NCBI RefSeq assembly: GCF_039555335.1
Contig: NC_092637.1
Location: 45,401,613-45,465,612, forward strand
Length of the DNA stretch: 64,000 nt
Direction: 5' to 3'
Source: Amphiura filiformis
Taxonomy: Eukaryota; Echinodermata; Ophiuroidea; Amphilepidida; Amphiuridae
Below the pieces are notes generated by a model. The model saw nothing but the letters and a program-made list of their open reading frames with translations. It had not been told where the DNA came from and searched no databases. Below are positions 35,534-47,528 of the stretch, piece by piece (within the stretch, counting starts at the first letter, position 1; every line of letters starts with the position of its first letter). The position numbers and the translations under genes were made by a program.

Positions 35534-36011
35534 AGGCCCGGTCACACTATGACGGACAATAAGCAACGAAAGGTGACGAACGTGAAAATCACAAAATGTT
35601 GACGGCAAAGCGACGACAAAAGAGGAAAAACAAGATTCGGTGACGAGTGGGAACGACCTTTAGCGACAACACGACGGCAATCAATAATAATCAAAAATAT
35701 TAATATCGATATCAATAATAATCAAAAATATTACACATATCAATAATATTCAAAAATATTACACATATCAATAATAATCAAAACTATTATTTATTAATAT
35801 CTTTATCAATAATAATCAAAAATATTACCATCAATATCAATAATAATCAAAAATATTACACATATCAATAATAATATAAAAAAACCAATATAAATATCAA
35901 TAATAATCAAAAATAGTTAAATCAATATCAATAATAATAAATTCAAAATTGCAATTCGCAGCTTAACGTCGCTTGCCGTGCACCCCTATTCGTCATAGTG
36001 TGACCGGGCCT
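35534..36011. mobile_element. TAA-flanked MITE with an internal AT-rich minisatellite
   Basis: Ends AGGCCCGGTCACACTATGAC and its inverse, flanked by TAA (35531-35533, 36012-36014). The interior 35690-35935 is an array of ATCAATAATAATCAAAAATA-like units. PIF/Harbinger class is inferred from the TAA and G-rich ends. Confidence 0.85.
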
Positions 36012-36099
36012 TAAACACTGAGTAAACAGTCACAATACACTACAATACAGTCATGCTGTTTAACATGAACACCCGCAAATCCTATGTCTGATCTGATCA

Positions 36100-37344
36100 A
36101 TGCTGAGATTGGGTCACTCATACCATTCCACAGGAGAATCTGACTTGAGCAACGGGTCTGACCTTCCTAAACTAGATGCCCTCTGCAACTCATTTGTCAA
36201 AAAATGGCTGCAGATCCCTAGACCGGGTACCTTGGCTGGTCTTTACTCTTCTGGTTCGCTCGAAATTCGCAGCATTTCCCAGCTGTATAAAGAAGGTCAT
36301 GCTTCTAAGTTTGTGCATCTTAAAAGAAGCTTCGACTCAAGAGTTCAGGATGCGTTGGTATCAAAGCTGGCTAGAGAAGAATCATTTTCTCGTAAATTTT
36401 CCATAATTCATTATAGTCAGAACTTGTACAATGAAGCTGTTAAAGCTCTGGAAAATAATCCGACCCGTAGCAATCCAGTGCCCACAAAAAAAGGTATTGT
36501 TGGTAAGATCAAAGAGTTTGTCACTGATGAAATCCGTAACCTGTGGAATTCTAAAGTTAAAGAATTGCTGGTTCAAGGCCGGTTTCTCCAGCTTATTCAC
36601 TTAGAACAGAATTGTTTTACTTGGAAGCATATAATGTATGCGCTTCCACGTGGTGTCTTACAATTTGCGCTCAACGCAGCCACAGATTCCCTCCCTACAT
36701 TGACCAACTTGGGGAGGTGGCGCCTAAGATCAGCTAATAATGTCAAATGCCCTTTGTGTCAAAACAGCCAAACTCTCCATCATGTGTTGAACTTTTGCAA
36801 AACAAAACTTGATCAAGGAAGGTACACATGGCGCCATGATTCGGTTTTGAACTATTTGGTGTCTCTTTTTAAGAACTCTGACAATACTAATGACTATCAT
36901 GTTTATGCTGATCTCGGAGGTAGGAAAAAAGGAGAAACAGTCACAACAGTTCCACCTGATGTTCTTCCTACCTCCCAGCGCCCTGATCTTGTCATTCATT
37001 GGCCTCATCTCAGCAAGATTTGTATTATTGAGTTAACCATACCCTTCGAAACAAACATTGTTAATGCCCATCAGAGGAAACTCGACAAATATGCGAGTCT
37101 TGTTAATGATCTTACTGAAAAGGGGCTCAAAGTCAATATTCATGCTTTTGAAATTGGTAGTAGAGGTTACCTATCTCCTGAAAACACATCTACTCTTAAG
37201 TCCCTTATACATCTCTCTGGTACAACTCAAACTTTTAAGAACGTTCGGAATAATCTTATGAAAATCGTCCTGTGCACATCTTTTAGTTTATATTGTTCCA
37301 AATCCGAACCATCATGGATTGATCCGCCACTGTTTAAACTATAA
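36100..37344 (+). CDS. Non-LTR retrotransposon C-terminus (CCHC plus restriction-like endonuclease), 5' truncated
   Basis: The 414-codon ORF matches the part after the reverse transcriptase in R2/NeSL/CRE-type retrotransposons. Near the N-terminus KKWLQIPRPGTLAGLYSSG resembles the post-RT linker. A CCHC knuckle follows (C217, C220, H228, C233), then a restriction-like endonuclease with RPD at 294-296, E311-L-T and a KLDKY lysine segment. These elements nick DNA with this nuclease and prime reverse transcription at the nick. The RT itself is absent, and a stop (TGA at 36094) lies just upstream, so this is a 5'-truncated copy, as is usual for such elements. The ORF has no internal stop, which suggests a fairly recent insertion. 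Confidence 0.85.
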   Translation: MLRLGHSYHSTGESDLSNGSDLPKLDALCNSFVKKWLQIPRPGTLAGLYSSGSLEIRSISQLYKEGHASKFVHLKRSFDSRVQDALVSKLAREESFSRKFSIIHYSQNLYNEAVKALENNPTRSNPVPTKKGIVGKIKEFVTDEIRNLWNSKVKELLVQGRFLQLIHLEQNCFTWKHIMYALPRGVLQFALNAATDSLPTLTNLGRWRLRSANNVKCPLCQNSQTLHHVLNFCKTKLDQGRYTWRHDSVLNYLVSLFKNSDNTNDYHVYADLGGRKKGETVTTVPPDVLPTSQRPDLVIHWPHLSKICIIELTIPFETNIVNAHQRKLDKYASLVNDLTEKGLKVNIHAFEIGSRGYLSPENTSTLKSLIHLSGTTQTFKNVRNNLMKIVLCTSFSLYCSKSEPSWIDPPLFKL

Positions 37345-37555
37345 TGTCTTTTAACAATTGTTTTTTTTTATAAATATTTTATCTTGCCGGAGACTCGCTG
37401 GTCGGGTATCTCCGTGTCCTAGATTTTTCACTGCCAGTTTGTACTACTTTATATGTATTTTATTGTTGCTATATTTATTTTATTCATGTATCATTATTTA
37501 TCTTTGTATATGTAATTAATGAGAATAAACTGGCTGATTTAATAAAAAAAACATG
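37345..37555 (+). other. 3' tail of the non-LTR retrotransposon
   Basis: Noncoding tail after the stop; it ends near ATAAAAAAAAC at about 37552. It includes GAGACTCGCTGGTCGGGTAT. No clear target duplication was found because the 5' end is truncated. Confidence 0.5.
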
Positions 37556-37640
37556 CATTGTTTATTCAACTAATTTGTCAACATTATCATGCCAGTGTTC
37601 AAACTAGAACCTATTGTCAACAGTTAAATGTTTGTTTATT

Positions 37641-38085
37641 GAATTAGGAATCTCCAAATCACCCAAATTAAACAGGGTTGCCAAACTGTGAATTAGTAGC
37701 CCAAATGGGTGACTTTTTAAGATCCCCCAACTTTTGACAATTTCCTGTCCCATAGAGACAGATGGTTAAGAAAAATGGGTGACTTTTTAGCAATGCAGGT
37801 ACAAAAGTCTGGTTAGGCTCACCGTAACTCACAGGTTAGCGGCATAATCAGTGAATTAGGTCAAAGTCTCCAAATCACCCAAATTAAACAGGGTTGCCAA
37901 ACTGTGATTTAGTAGCCCAAATGGGTGACTTTTGAAGATTCCCCCAACTTTTGACAATTTCCTGTCCCATGGAGACAGATGGTTAAGAAAAATGGGTGAC
38001 TTTTTTAATAGCAACGCAGGTACAAGTCTGGTAAGCATGGTAAGGCTCACCGTAACTCACAGGTTAGCAGCATAATCAGTGTCTG
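37641..38085. repeat. Two tandem copies of a 216-bp unit
   Basis: TCTCCAAATCACCCAAATTA starts at 37651 and again at 37867, with the rest of the unit repeated to about 38085. Each unit contains GGGTGACTTTT twice. Confidence 0.9.
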
Positions 38086-38272
38086 TGCAAAATACTTTGC
38101 CAATGTTGAAAGTAAGTGTTCTACAAAATTGTACATTTATTGTACTGCACCTCAAATTGCCCTGCACCAGGTGAAACTAAATTAACATCTATTGTTTATT
38201 CAACCAATTTGTCAACATGGTCACTGAACTTACCAATTCGAAAAACTCAGTAATTGATTATAGATACCTTAA

Positions 38273-38607
38273 AGGAGTATTTCGTGATCCTAGCATCCTC
38301 TATTTATGTCATTTTTCATTAGATATCCACGAAAAAACCTATTCCCAAAATTTCAGTTGATTCCGATTTTGCGTTCGCGAGTTATGCATGATTATGTGTA
38401 TTACACTGCTCCATAGACAATGCGTTGTAATTTCGTTCTGGTGCACCAGAACGAAATTCAAATTTCACGATATCTTTGCTAAACGAATTAATCTGTAAGA
38501 AATATTTTGTACATAAACATTATGTAGCAAGAGGTTTCCAGTGATGTAAAAATCTCAACTTTTTTGAGAAAAGTGGGGGATGAGGCTGTGGATCACGAAA
38601 TGCCTTT
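38273..38607. mobile_element. TTAA-flanked MITE (piggyBac-like), intact copy
   Basis: TTAA at 38269-38272 and 38608-38611. Ends AGGAGTATTTCGTGATCC and the inverse of AAAGGCATTTCGTGATCC. The central TTCTGGTGCACCAGAACG is a perfect palindrome. Close relative of 31060-31388. Confidence 0.85.
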
Positions 38608-39630
38608 TTAAGCAATCACACAATATTATATAATACCAGGGACTGTGTATGAACACCTAATTAGTCACACATCAATAATGTCAACATACTGAGGTCATGA
38701 TCCAATTGCCTATTTGCATGCCTTATCAAACCACTGAATTTTACCATGCTATGTTATATGAAACAGAGTGTAAGGATATGTGAATAAAATTGTTTCATCT
38801 GCACAGTGGTGTAGCCAGGACTTTTTCAGAGAGAGAGAGAGGGGGGGAGAAGGCAAATTTCATGGGGGGGGGGGCAAATTGTCACAAATGGGCTAAAAAG
38901 TAAAAGGTACAACAAAATTTATCCAAAATGGGCTAACAAATAAAAAGTACAACAAAATGCATACAAATGCATACAAATCTTAAATATCCGTAGCCAGCAT
39001 ACCATAGGGGCCCAAGAGAGAAGTAAATGAAATTGTGTTCATCTGCTCAGTGATGTAGCCAGGACTTTTGCAGGGGGCAGCAAGGTACATTTCAAGGTTG
39101 GGGATGGACAAACTTGGACGAAAATGGTAACAAGTGGGCTAAAAGGTACAACAAATTTGTCCAAAATGGGCAAAAAATTAATGTATTTACAAATGCATAA
39201 CAATTTTAAATATCAGGGGCCGGGGGCCCAGCATCCCACAGGGGCAAGACTTCTCACGGTGGATATGATATGGTGGCAAGAAGACTTCCATCATGATCTA
39301 ATTGCAATTTCAAGCCATTGATTTATATGGAAAAGATACTATATATTATATTTCTAAATGATAATCTCCTCTCATACCATTAATCACATTAAATAAAACA
39401 TTTACATGTACAAAAAATATACAAAATTTACCAACCGCGAAAGACTCTGACCGCGAAAGACGGGTGACCGCTAGTAGGCCTAATTGATCAGTTCAAGTTG
39501 CCAAATATTGGTATTTTTGTTTCCTTGTTAATTAAAAGAACAATATTTTTGTTGGGTACTAAATGTGCGACTGGCATTGTTTTTTCTATCTAACAATGCA
39601 AATGTATTATACCACATCTCATACCTCGTA

Positions 39631-41112
39631 CAGGGTGTATCAAAATGATTGATACCCTGTACCCAGGTGGTATGCGCCGTGCATTCTCTAAATTCAGTAA
39701 ATTTCCATCGTCAACGTGTAATTGTATGGGATTATTTTGAAATTTTAAAACGCTTGCAATATCATAAACAAATAGGCCTATGCTAATAAATAACATAAAT
39801 ACAAGCTAAAACCGTTGGGGTTCGATAATGAACCCCACAAAACTAACCGAGTATAGGCCCTATATGGAAAATGCCATACGGCCGAGCGGTTTTGCCAGCT
39901 CTCTCCGACCATCATGCCACTCGCCGCCTGCCTGTACCCAGTAGCTTTATCGTCGAATGAAAGGTCTCATCATGCAGTTATTGTTATTTTATATGTATGC
40001 ACGCAACACAGGGGCACTCACATAGGTAATTGACCCGTATATATATAGCGCTGTGCTGTGGGTATAGGATATGAACTAGTTAGCGTCATATATCAAAAAG
40101 TATAAAAGCTCTGATTTTAGTACTTGCTCTATGTTTCAATTACTTATTCTTTTCAAAATATCTGAATTGTTAATCCGGTACAAGCTTTAATAACGGGGGA
40201 GCATGCATTTGTATGAGAACGGAAATCTACCATCTTATCCAAACTCCCGTGTTAATCCAATGCACATTTTGCTTCACCGGGCCGCCCTGACTTGGTCAAA
40301 TACAAATTTAGTACTTTCTGTCAATCAAGTAGGCCTATGGTTTAGTGTCTACATGTCAATCTTTAAATTATTAGAGTCCTTATAATAACGGTGGAGCGCC
40401 TTAATGAGTAAATGATAGCAAACCAGTGAAAAATCCCCAAAACTCAGTCAGTGGAGCTCCACCCGTACATGTCAATAGCGTCATTATCGATTGGATTAGT
40501 CGACCGTAGCGGACAATTTGATCGCTCATTGGATTAATATTATCACGTGGTAGGAAATGTGCATTGGACAATCGATTACTATAATGGTTTAGTACTGCAT
40601 ATTTCGGTTTAATCTTCACTAAGCGGGGTTATGGCTGAAAAGGTCACGGTAAATTTGCCGTGGACAAAACTGCACTATGTGCTTCTTCCAATTTCAACAT
40701 TAGACCTTCTTGAAACGACTACAATTTATAGTTTTATGACCCAGCAAACACAAAATGCTCTAAAACGTTTTCCAAATTGTTTTTAAAATAACATTTAAAT
40801 GTCGGGTTATAAAGATCATGAATGCATTTTTCAAACGTTATTGTAAAGATTTTGTGCGAACATTTGCAAAATATTTTGTCAACATTTAAATAACATTCTG
40901 TTAGAATGTTCATCACGTTTTCATGTTTTATGCATGTTATTAAAACGTTTTTATACCCGTCATAACCCGACTTTTCTGTAAAACGTTTTGTGTTTACTGG
41001 AGACCTTTTATTACATAAATCTACAAATAAGGCAGATGTTATTCTGCATTTTGATTGGACAGTCTTCAATTCAATGGCTATTGATGGGTACCAATCATTT
41101 TGATACACCCTG
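39631..41112. mobile_element. Mariner-like element, 1.48 kb, no transposase
   Basis: Ends CAGGGTGTATCAAAATGATT and its inverse, with TA on both sides (39629-39630, 41113-41114). A CAGCAAACAC-type MITE (40741-41000) sits inside it. No transposase was recognised in any frame. Confidence 0.75.
40741..41000. mobile_element. MITE with CCAGCAAACACAAAA ends, copy 1
   Basis: Inverted ends CCAGCAAACACAAAATG and CGTTTTGTGTTTACTGG; internal AAAACGTTTT and GTCGGGTTAT words. Other copies: 56512-56878, and a degraded one at about 59330-59940. Confidence 0.75.
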
Positions 41113-41362
41113 TATATCTGGTCCGTATGGTCAGTTTCTCTCTTTCTATAGACCTTATTATAGTGGTCGCTATTTTTCATGTTTTGTCACGTTTTCTGCG
41201 AATCTTTGACCAAAGACATGATGTTTTGCTTTGTTTTGTTTTCCATAAAACTTTATTTCATTGAGTAGACATTGAACATGATGGAACGAAATCGAGAGAG
41301 AACATTGCACTCCCGGCCATGCACCCGACCTGTGGCGCAGCCAGCACTTTTTCAGAGGGTGG

Positions 41363-41655
41363 CAGTGGCGTAAGTAGGAGGGGCAAGGGTGTTGGCAACG
41401 TGCCCCGGGCACTACCACTAGGGGGCCCCAAATTGACCAATTCAGCATCAATTCTTCGCCCCTCCAAGCGAAGAAAGTCAAAATTTTCGCGCACAAATAC
41501 CCAATTAGATCAATTTAAGACCGACATTCAACTTCATAACCAAAATTAATTGGTGGTATTATGTGCACAATAATTGTTTCAAGAATTGGGGGGGAGTGAG
41601 GGGCGCCATTATGTATCCTTAGCCCCAGGCGCCACAACCCCTAACTACGCCACTG
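41363..41655. mobile_element. hAT-type MITE, CAGTGGCGTA family
   Basis: Ends CAGTGGCGTAAGTAGG and CCTAACTACGCCACTG (with an inner indel), flanked by perfect 8-bp duplications GAGGGTGG (41355-41362, 41656-41663). It is inserted in another repeat that reads GTAGCCAGGACTTTTTCAGAG at 38812. A partial relative lies at 62760-63066. Confidence 0.85.
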
Positions 41656-42147
41656 GAGGGTGGGCAAGATGGGAGGGGAAGCTAACTTTTAGGGGGGAAA
41701 ACTTTGACGAAAATGGACTAAGAAGCACAAAAAGGGCTCAAAGTCTTATATCAGGGCGCCCAGAATCCCACAGGGGGACAAGGGGGGGGCAAGACTTCTC
41801 ACAGGGGGGTCAGCTGCCCTCTGGCTACCCCACTACACCCGAATCGCCACAGATACCGCATTTTTTGGATTTATGACCACTAAACAGCAAATAACTACCC
41901 AATGACTCTCTTTTTTAGGTTTAGCTAATTACCTTTTTTTCTAGTCTATGGGGCTACACAGCAAAAAATATTTTAAGCAATCCGTTCAGGTTCACTACTT
42001 AAACAACTTGTTTAAAAAAAACCTACATTTCAAACAATTTTATTTTATTCAGCAAATTATTTTGTTATTTTGTAATACTATAAAGATTTACGCGCCTAAT
42101 GACGCATAGGCTCCCTTGGCATACCTGGATTTTAAGGCACGCATTAA

Positions 42148-43497
42148 AGCCATATTATAACATTTTCAAACAAAATAGATCAGCATTTATTTGCCATAAA
42201 ATGTTAGCTTTTACTGTCAGATATATCCCCTTTCATTTTTGAGCCGAACAACTACGGCAAAGCAAAGAAAATTGGAATTTACTACAGAGTGAGTCAAAAA
42301 AAGTGCAATAGAGAAAAGAATCCATTTTTATTTAAGAACCGATTTGAACCTTACAGGTTTTAAAACATTTTATAAATGATATATCCATTTGTGACCTTGT
42401 GTGAAAAAACCAAGGAATTAGCATTTAACGTTTTGTTTTTATGACACATTTTATAGCGATACCCAATTTCAATGTTTGTCCAAGAAACATCTAAAATTTG
42501 AAAGTCAGCCCACTCTGTGTAAGGTAGATTTGGAACAACTGCTATTTTCTTAACCTCATTGGCATTGAAATAAAATGGAGCACCCAAATTGTTATTGTCC
42601 TTGATCTTGTTTAAGGAAAAGAAACATTATTTGTTGTTATTTTCATTTTACCTTTACTTTAAAGATGTTTATTCTCTATCAAAATCATACAAATTTGCAG
42701 GCGGATTTTTTCAAATGTCGAAATGAAATGCGCGTAAATTGAAGTGGAACGAATTATAAAATATCCAGTAAGTTGGACATACTGGGATTAAAAAAACTGG
42801 AGTTGGAGTCGAGTGAGGTATGAAGGACTTAAAGTAATGTTAAAAAGTTTGTTTGAACAGAAAAAAGAAATGAAAATAACGCAAAAGTCAACCTTATTTA
42901 AGTTAAAGTCAGTTTCAGAGCTGGTGCCTTTATCGTGCATTGTGTGCTCTCATTCAAAATACATGGTACCTCGTGGACAAATAATGAAATTGGGTATCGT
43001 AGCAAAAGGACTCATCAAAATTAAACGGTAGATGTGATTGACTTCCGTTTTTCACAGAAGGTGCCTATTGAGTGTGGCATTTATAGAAACTTTCAATAAT
43101 TGGAAAGTTCAAAGTAATTCTTACGTAATTATCGATTCTTTGCTCTATTGCACTTTTTTTGACTCACCCTGTACCAGCGCACATGTCGCCAATACGTACC
43201 ACTCCTTCGGTCATGTTGTGGTACGACCCTTTGTTGTGTATATCACCGTCCCGCACGCCGTGTACGTATAGTGTGTTATGAACATCGTGTATGCGTTCGA
43301 CTAATAATTCCATCGTAATAATAAAGCGCCGAATCCGGCGTTTTATTCAAAATCTCGGATTTTGACAAAACTACAGCACATAGAGTCTTGATTTTTGCAG
43401 GGTATATTGGTTCAATAAAGTACAATTTAATCGTGTAAAAAAGGAATTTTAAAAATTCAGTGAGGGCGTCTTCCTCAGCAAATGTTATAATATGGCT
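42148..43497. mobile_element. TTAA-flanked element interrupted by a mariner-like element
   Basis: Ends AGCCATATTATAACATTT and AAATGTTATAATATGGCT are perfect inverses, flanked by TTAA (42144-42147, 43498-43501). Without the 887-bp insert it is about 460 bp. Relative at 34186-34632. Confidence 0.85.
42285..43171. mobile_element. Mariner-like element, 887 bp, with TA duplication
   Basis: Ends CAGAGTGAGTCAAAAAAAGT and the inverse of CAGGGTGAGTCAAAAAAAGT, about 29 bp with one mismatch, with TA on both sides (42283-42284, 43172-43173). The uninterrupted site at 34186-34632 proves the boundaries. It is too short for a full mariner transposase. A 5'-truncated copy lies at 51052-51600. Confidence 0.9.
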
Positions 43498-43689
43498 TTA
43501 AAAGTGCCCTCCCATAAATATCCCACAGCAAATAAGGCACAGGCATTTGTAATTTCACAGGGTCGTGCGGTTCTTGAGTTAAGACCAATAATATAATTAT
43601 ATAAACAAAAGTTTTAGGCGTCAAAATGACACCACTTATATCAAGTCTTGGGATTTCCTTTATCGTGAAAACAGACATCCTATTTTTAA

Positions 43690-43985
43690 TAATACAACTT
43701 AAAATGCATAACAAACTTTAGAGATCATAATACAGCATAAAATACATAACAAACTTATAACTTTAGAGATCCTAATACTGCATAAAATACATAAAAGACT
43801 TATAACTTTAGAGATCCTAATACAACTTAAGATACATAAAAACTTGTAACTTTAGAATCCTGATACAACTTAAAATACATAACAAACTTATAACTTTAGA
43901 GATCCTAATACAGCGTGAAATACATAACCAACTAGTTATATAACTTTAGAGATCCTAATACAGCATAAAATACATAAAAAACTTA
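43690..43985. repeat. Tandem repeat of about 45-50 bp, six units
   Basis: AACTTTAGAGATCCTAATAC and AAAATACATAACAAACTTAT alternate six times with small indels. Confidence 0.85.
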
Positions 43986-44040
43986 AAAGTTAAAATGTTA
44001 CTTTAATATCAATCAAATACGATTAGATGATAGATAAAGC

Positions 44041-45819
44041 CTGCACAAAAAGTAACGCAGCTGTTATAAATCATGTAAATACGCCTATAGCTTCAGAACT
44101 AATAATTGAATATATGAATACAAAAGCCACCCAAGTCCATACTTTGGCCAAATTGAGTTAAGCATGGGAAAGTGTTGCTATACATAGGCCTGTCATATGT
44201 ATGAAAGAACAACTCAAATTCATCCTCTGTGTCTATTGAGCATGTGAAAAATAGCATGTATGAAAGAATCAACCCAAGTCCATGATTTGAGTCTTGTAAC
44301 ACATTGATTGAAATCCAATATGTATAAAAGTCCGCTTGTAACACATTCATTGCTGGAGAGTGACTTTTGAAAACAAAATGGGTTTAATCAAGGAAAGTGT
44401 GTAGTTTATATTACATGACAGAATGCTTATCAACATTATACATAACTATGTGCTTTATTTTGTATTATCTTACTAGTGGTAATCTCATTCCAACATTATT
44501 GTCTTAGTATATGATTAAAAAAACCACCCAAGTCCAGAATTTAAAATGAACCCCACGAAGTCCCTGAAATGCTAATTGTCATACCTAATACAGGTTAACC
44601 CACCCATTTGCACGTACAACTTACCATATTGACCAGGTAAATCTAACTGAAGGAACTAAAATCACTTCCCATGGACTTGGGTGGGTTTTGGATTCATGTA
44701 TTCAATTGTTTCCACAATATTTCTTTCTAGAAAGATGGATGACTTATTTACGCGCATTTTGATAGCCGATTTGTCAAATGTCGTTTAATATCAACAAAAC
44801 AAAACAGTAGTGCTTTTAAAGAAAAATACCCGAATTTACAAGTTGCGGTTTACAGCGATCAGTGGTTATTCTCGCTATTCGCAATAAGGGCGCCGCCAGC
44901 GGTTTGCGATGTAATCGTGATGTATCATGGGAAAAGGTCGACATCCAAGTCCTCGCAATACGAATATTACCATGCTATTACATAGGAACACGTGACAATA
45001 TTTTTTAGTTTGTCAAAATAAAGGTGTTACACGCGAATCGATACTCAATAATACGTGATTTGAAATGTGCACAATTAATTTTTTCTCTATCGATGTGCGT
45101 GTAATACCGTTATATTGACAAACTAAAAAATATTGTCACGTGTTCCTATGTAATAGCATGGTAATATTCGTATTGCGCGGACTTGGATGTCGACCTTTTC
45201 CCATGATACATCACGATTACATCGCAAACCGCTGGCGGCGCCCTTATTGCGAATAGCGAGAATTCTCGCTATTCGCATTTTAGTTTGTCAAAATGAAGGT
45301 GTTACACGCGAATCGATACTCAATAATACTTAATAATGTGATTTGAAATGTGCACAATTAATTTTTTCTCTATCGATTTGCGTGTAATACCGTTATATTG
45401 ACAAACTAAAAAATATTGTCACGTGTTCCTATGTAATAGCATGGTAATATTCGTATTGCGCGGACTTGGATGTCGACCTTTTCCCATGATACATCACGAT
45501 TTTCCCATGATACATCACGATTACATCGCAAACCGCTGGCGGCGCCCTTATTGCGAATAGCGAGAATTGTGGCACGTATGTAAAACCCTCCATTATCTTC
45601 GCGCTGACTTCAAATCAATACAAATAGCTGTAACTTTTAAATTTGGGCATTTGTCTCTAAAAACACTGCCGAGTTGTTAATTGAACGAAATTGGACACAT
45701 GTGGTATCAAAATGCGCGTAAATATATCATCTTTCACTCGATGTTGAAATATTGTGAACACAATTATTAGTTCTGACGCTATAGGTATATTTATAACAGC
45801 TGCGTTACTTTTTGTGCAG
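44041..45819. mobile_element. Long foldback element with a nested insertion and a multiplied centre
   Basis: CTGCACAAAAAGTAACGCAG at 44041 is mirrored at 45800-45819. The arms continue inward for hundreds of bases (AGAAAGATG...TTTACGCGCATTTT at 44732 faces ATGCGCGTAAATATATCATC at 45712). A 595-bp element (44109-44703) interrupts the left arm. The centre (44871-45569) carries an approximately 140-bp arm three times: once forward and twice inverted. Confidence 0.85.
44109..44703. mobile_element. Element with CCACCCAAGTCCAT ends, 5-bp duplication
   Basis: Inverted ends hold ATGAATACAAAAGCCACCCA and TGGGTGGGTTTTGGATTCAT. AATTG stands on both sides (44104-44108, 44704-44708). The sister arm of the surrounding foldback (near 45761-45775) has the site without the insert. 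Confidence 0.8.
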
Positions 45820-46559
45820 TCTTTAGCTGAATTGGACTTTGAGTAATGCCGTTTCACATTGACAGTCATATTATGAAGGTCATAACTTATCAACTTGACT
45901 ATTATTTACATATTGTTAATTAATAATCATATTGAATAATTGTGTTCTATATTTAATATTTGGCGATTGTATTTATAGTGGCTGCTTTGTGAATTTTGTT
46001 TGAATATAATTGATGACCGAATTGAAAAAAGGAGACCAGTTTGCGTCTGACGTCAAGGCAATGACGCGGTGTGATTGGTTGCTGACCTGCAAAATTTACA
46101 TTTGTTATTTGTAAACTTAAATGTTTAGTACAATGAATTTGATGTTTAATATGCGATCATAAATTTTTGCGGGAAGTTTTGCAAACATAAAATGATATAG
46201 GGCCGCTAATGGGGATGATAATTATTCATTGTAACTTTAACATACTTATAATATGACGAGTGTTGCGCGATTCTTTTCTTATTTTTAGACTCATTTACAA
46301 ATTAAAAGATGCATATGTATAAGATGTGATGTTTTATTTTCATTTAAATAAAACTGAATAAAATTCTGAATCAATATAATAATTTAAAGGCAAATGAGCT
46401 TGTGTTGTTCCAATGTTCATGATATTGCGAAAGGGTATAACATAGAAACACTACTTAGTACTTTATCATGATATCATGATGAAGTTGGTCGGTTCTGTAC
46501 CAGGTTCTGTTCGGCACTAACCATGCTAACGCATTGAAATACGCCCCTATTCTATCAAA

Positions 46560-46814
46560 ATGACTGAAAGTCAGCTTGTGAAAAAACTGAGTCGGGATCT
46601 TTTGGAGTGTGGAATCTGTTTGCATCGGTACAAGAAACCTAGAGGACTACCATGCCTCCATTGCTTCTGTCACTCCTGCTTAGAGAGTTACTGTAAGGGA
46701 CAGAAGAATGTGTTGTGTCCAAACTGCAAGAGACCAACTGCAGTACCAAAAGAAGGAGTGTCTGGATTCCCTGCTCATTTCATCATAAACACCTTGCAAG
46801 ATACATTGCAGGAA
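46560..46814 (+). CDS. TRIM-NHL copy 1, RING exon
   Basis: 85 codons starting MTESQLVKKLSRDLLECGIC. All eight zinc ligands of a C3HC4 RING are present: C17, C20, C32, H34, C37, C40, C53, C56. RING domains recruit E2 enzymes for ubiquitin transfer. The exon ends in phase 0 at a GTACGT donor (46815). It is intact, but the B-box exon it should join is deleted downstream, so the gene may only make a short RING protein or be a pseudogene. Its paralogue is at 52319. Confidence 0.85.
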
Positions 46815-46950
46815 GTACGTGAATTTCCAGTTTGATTTAAAAAAAATTAATATGAAATTAAGTAAATATGTCTTTTTCAAGTTAACTGACCGCAAAATGT
46901 TCTTGTTTTTGTTAACTTATATACTATTATAAAACAGCATGGTAAGTGCA

Positions 46951-47099
46951 GACCATTCCTGTAAATTTGCACATTCCCGTCATTGTTGGGGTGAACAATG
47001 ATATCACGTCTGTTTATCTCTCGATTTCGTTGTTTTATAACCACGTGCCATCGATGTTCACCCCATACGACAGGAAAGTGCCAATTATAGGAATGGTCT
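46951..47099. mobile_element. Palindromic MITE in intron 1 of TRIM-NHL copy 1
   Basis: GACCATTCCTGTAAATTTGC faces GCCAATTATAGGAATGGTC, and GGGGTGAACA faces TGTTCACCCC further in. About 149 bp, not seen in the copy 2 intron. Confidence 0.65.
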
Positions 47100-47528
47100 A
47101 TAGTAAGCTCTTTACAATGTTACTTAACGCCAAATATTCTGAAGGTAATCTATAAATTGTGTGTTGCTAATAATCATCGAGTCTGTCACATGACCAGTCC
47201 AGCGGGTCAGTTGCCTGATGAAGTGTGATGGTATCACACGCAACGTAACTTTGCTAAAAAATAGTAAGTCCAGTATTCCAAACTTCAATCATCGAGTTTT
47301 GAGCCTAATGATATTTCATGAGTAAGAGTTCTGTTATTTTAATTTAATATCAAATCACTTTCTAAAACTGTAACGTGTTCCAAGATAGAAAATTAAGTCT
47401 CGGTCCCAATAAAATTAAAGATAGATCTCTTTCCAAAATTTGCTGAGTCAAAAAAACACCTAAAAAACCTAAAAAAAAAAGAATTCACCGACCTCGACCA
47501 GCACCCCAGTCAAATGGTGCGTCCCTAA

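Noticed and set aside
36100-37344. Single-copy host gene
   Set aside because: CCHC plus restriction-like endonuclease motifs and the post-RT linker mark it as retrotransposon-derived.
42360-43031. ORFs inside the 887-bp mariner-like element as a transposase
   Set aside because: No DDD/DDE or helix-turn-helix motifs seen, and the element is too short for a mariner transposase.
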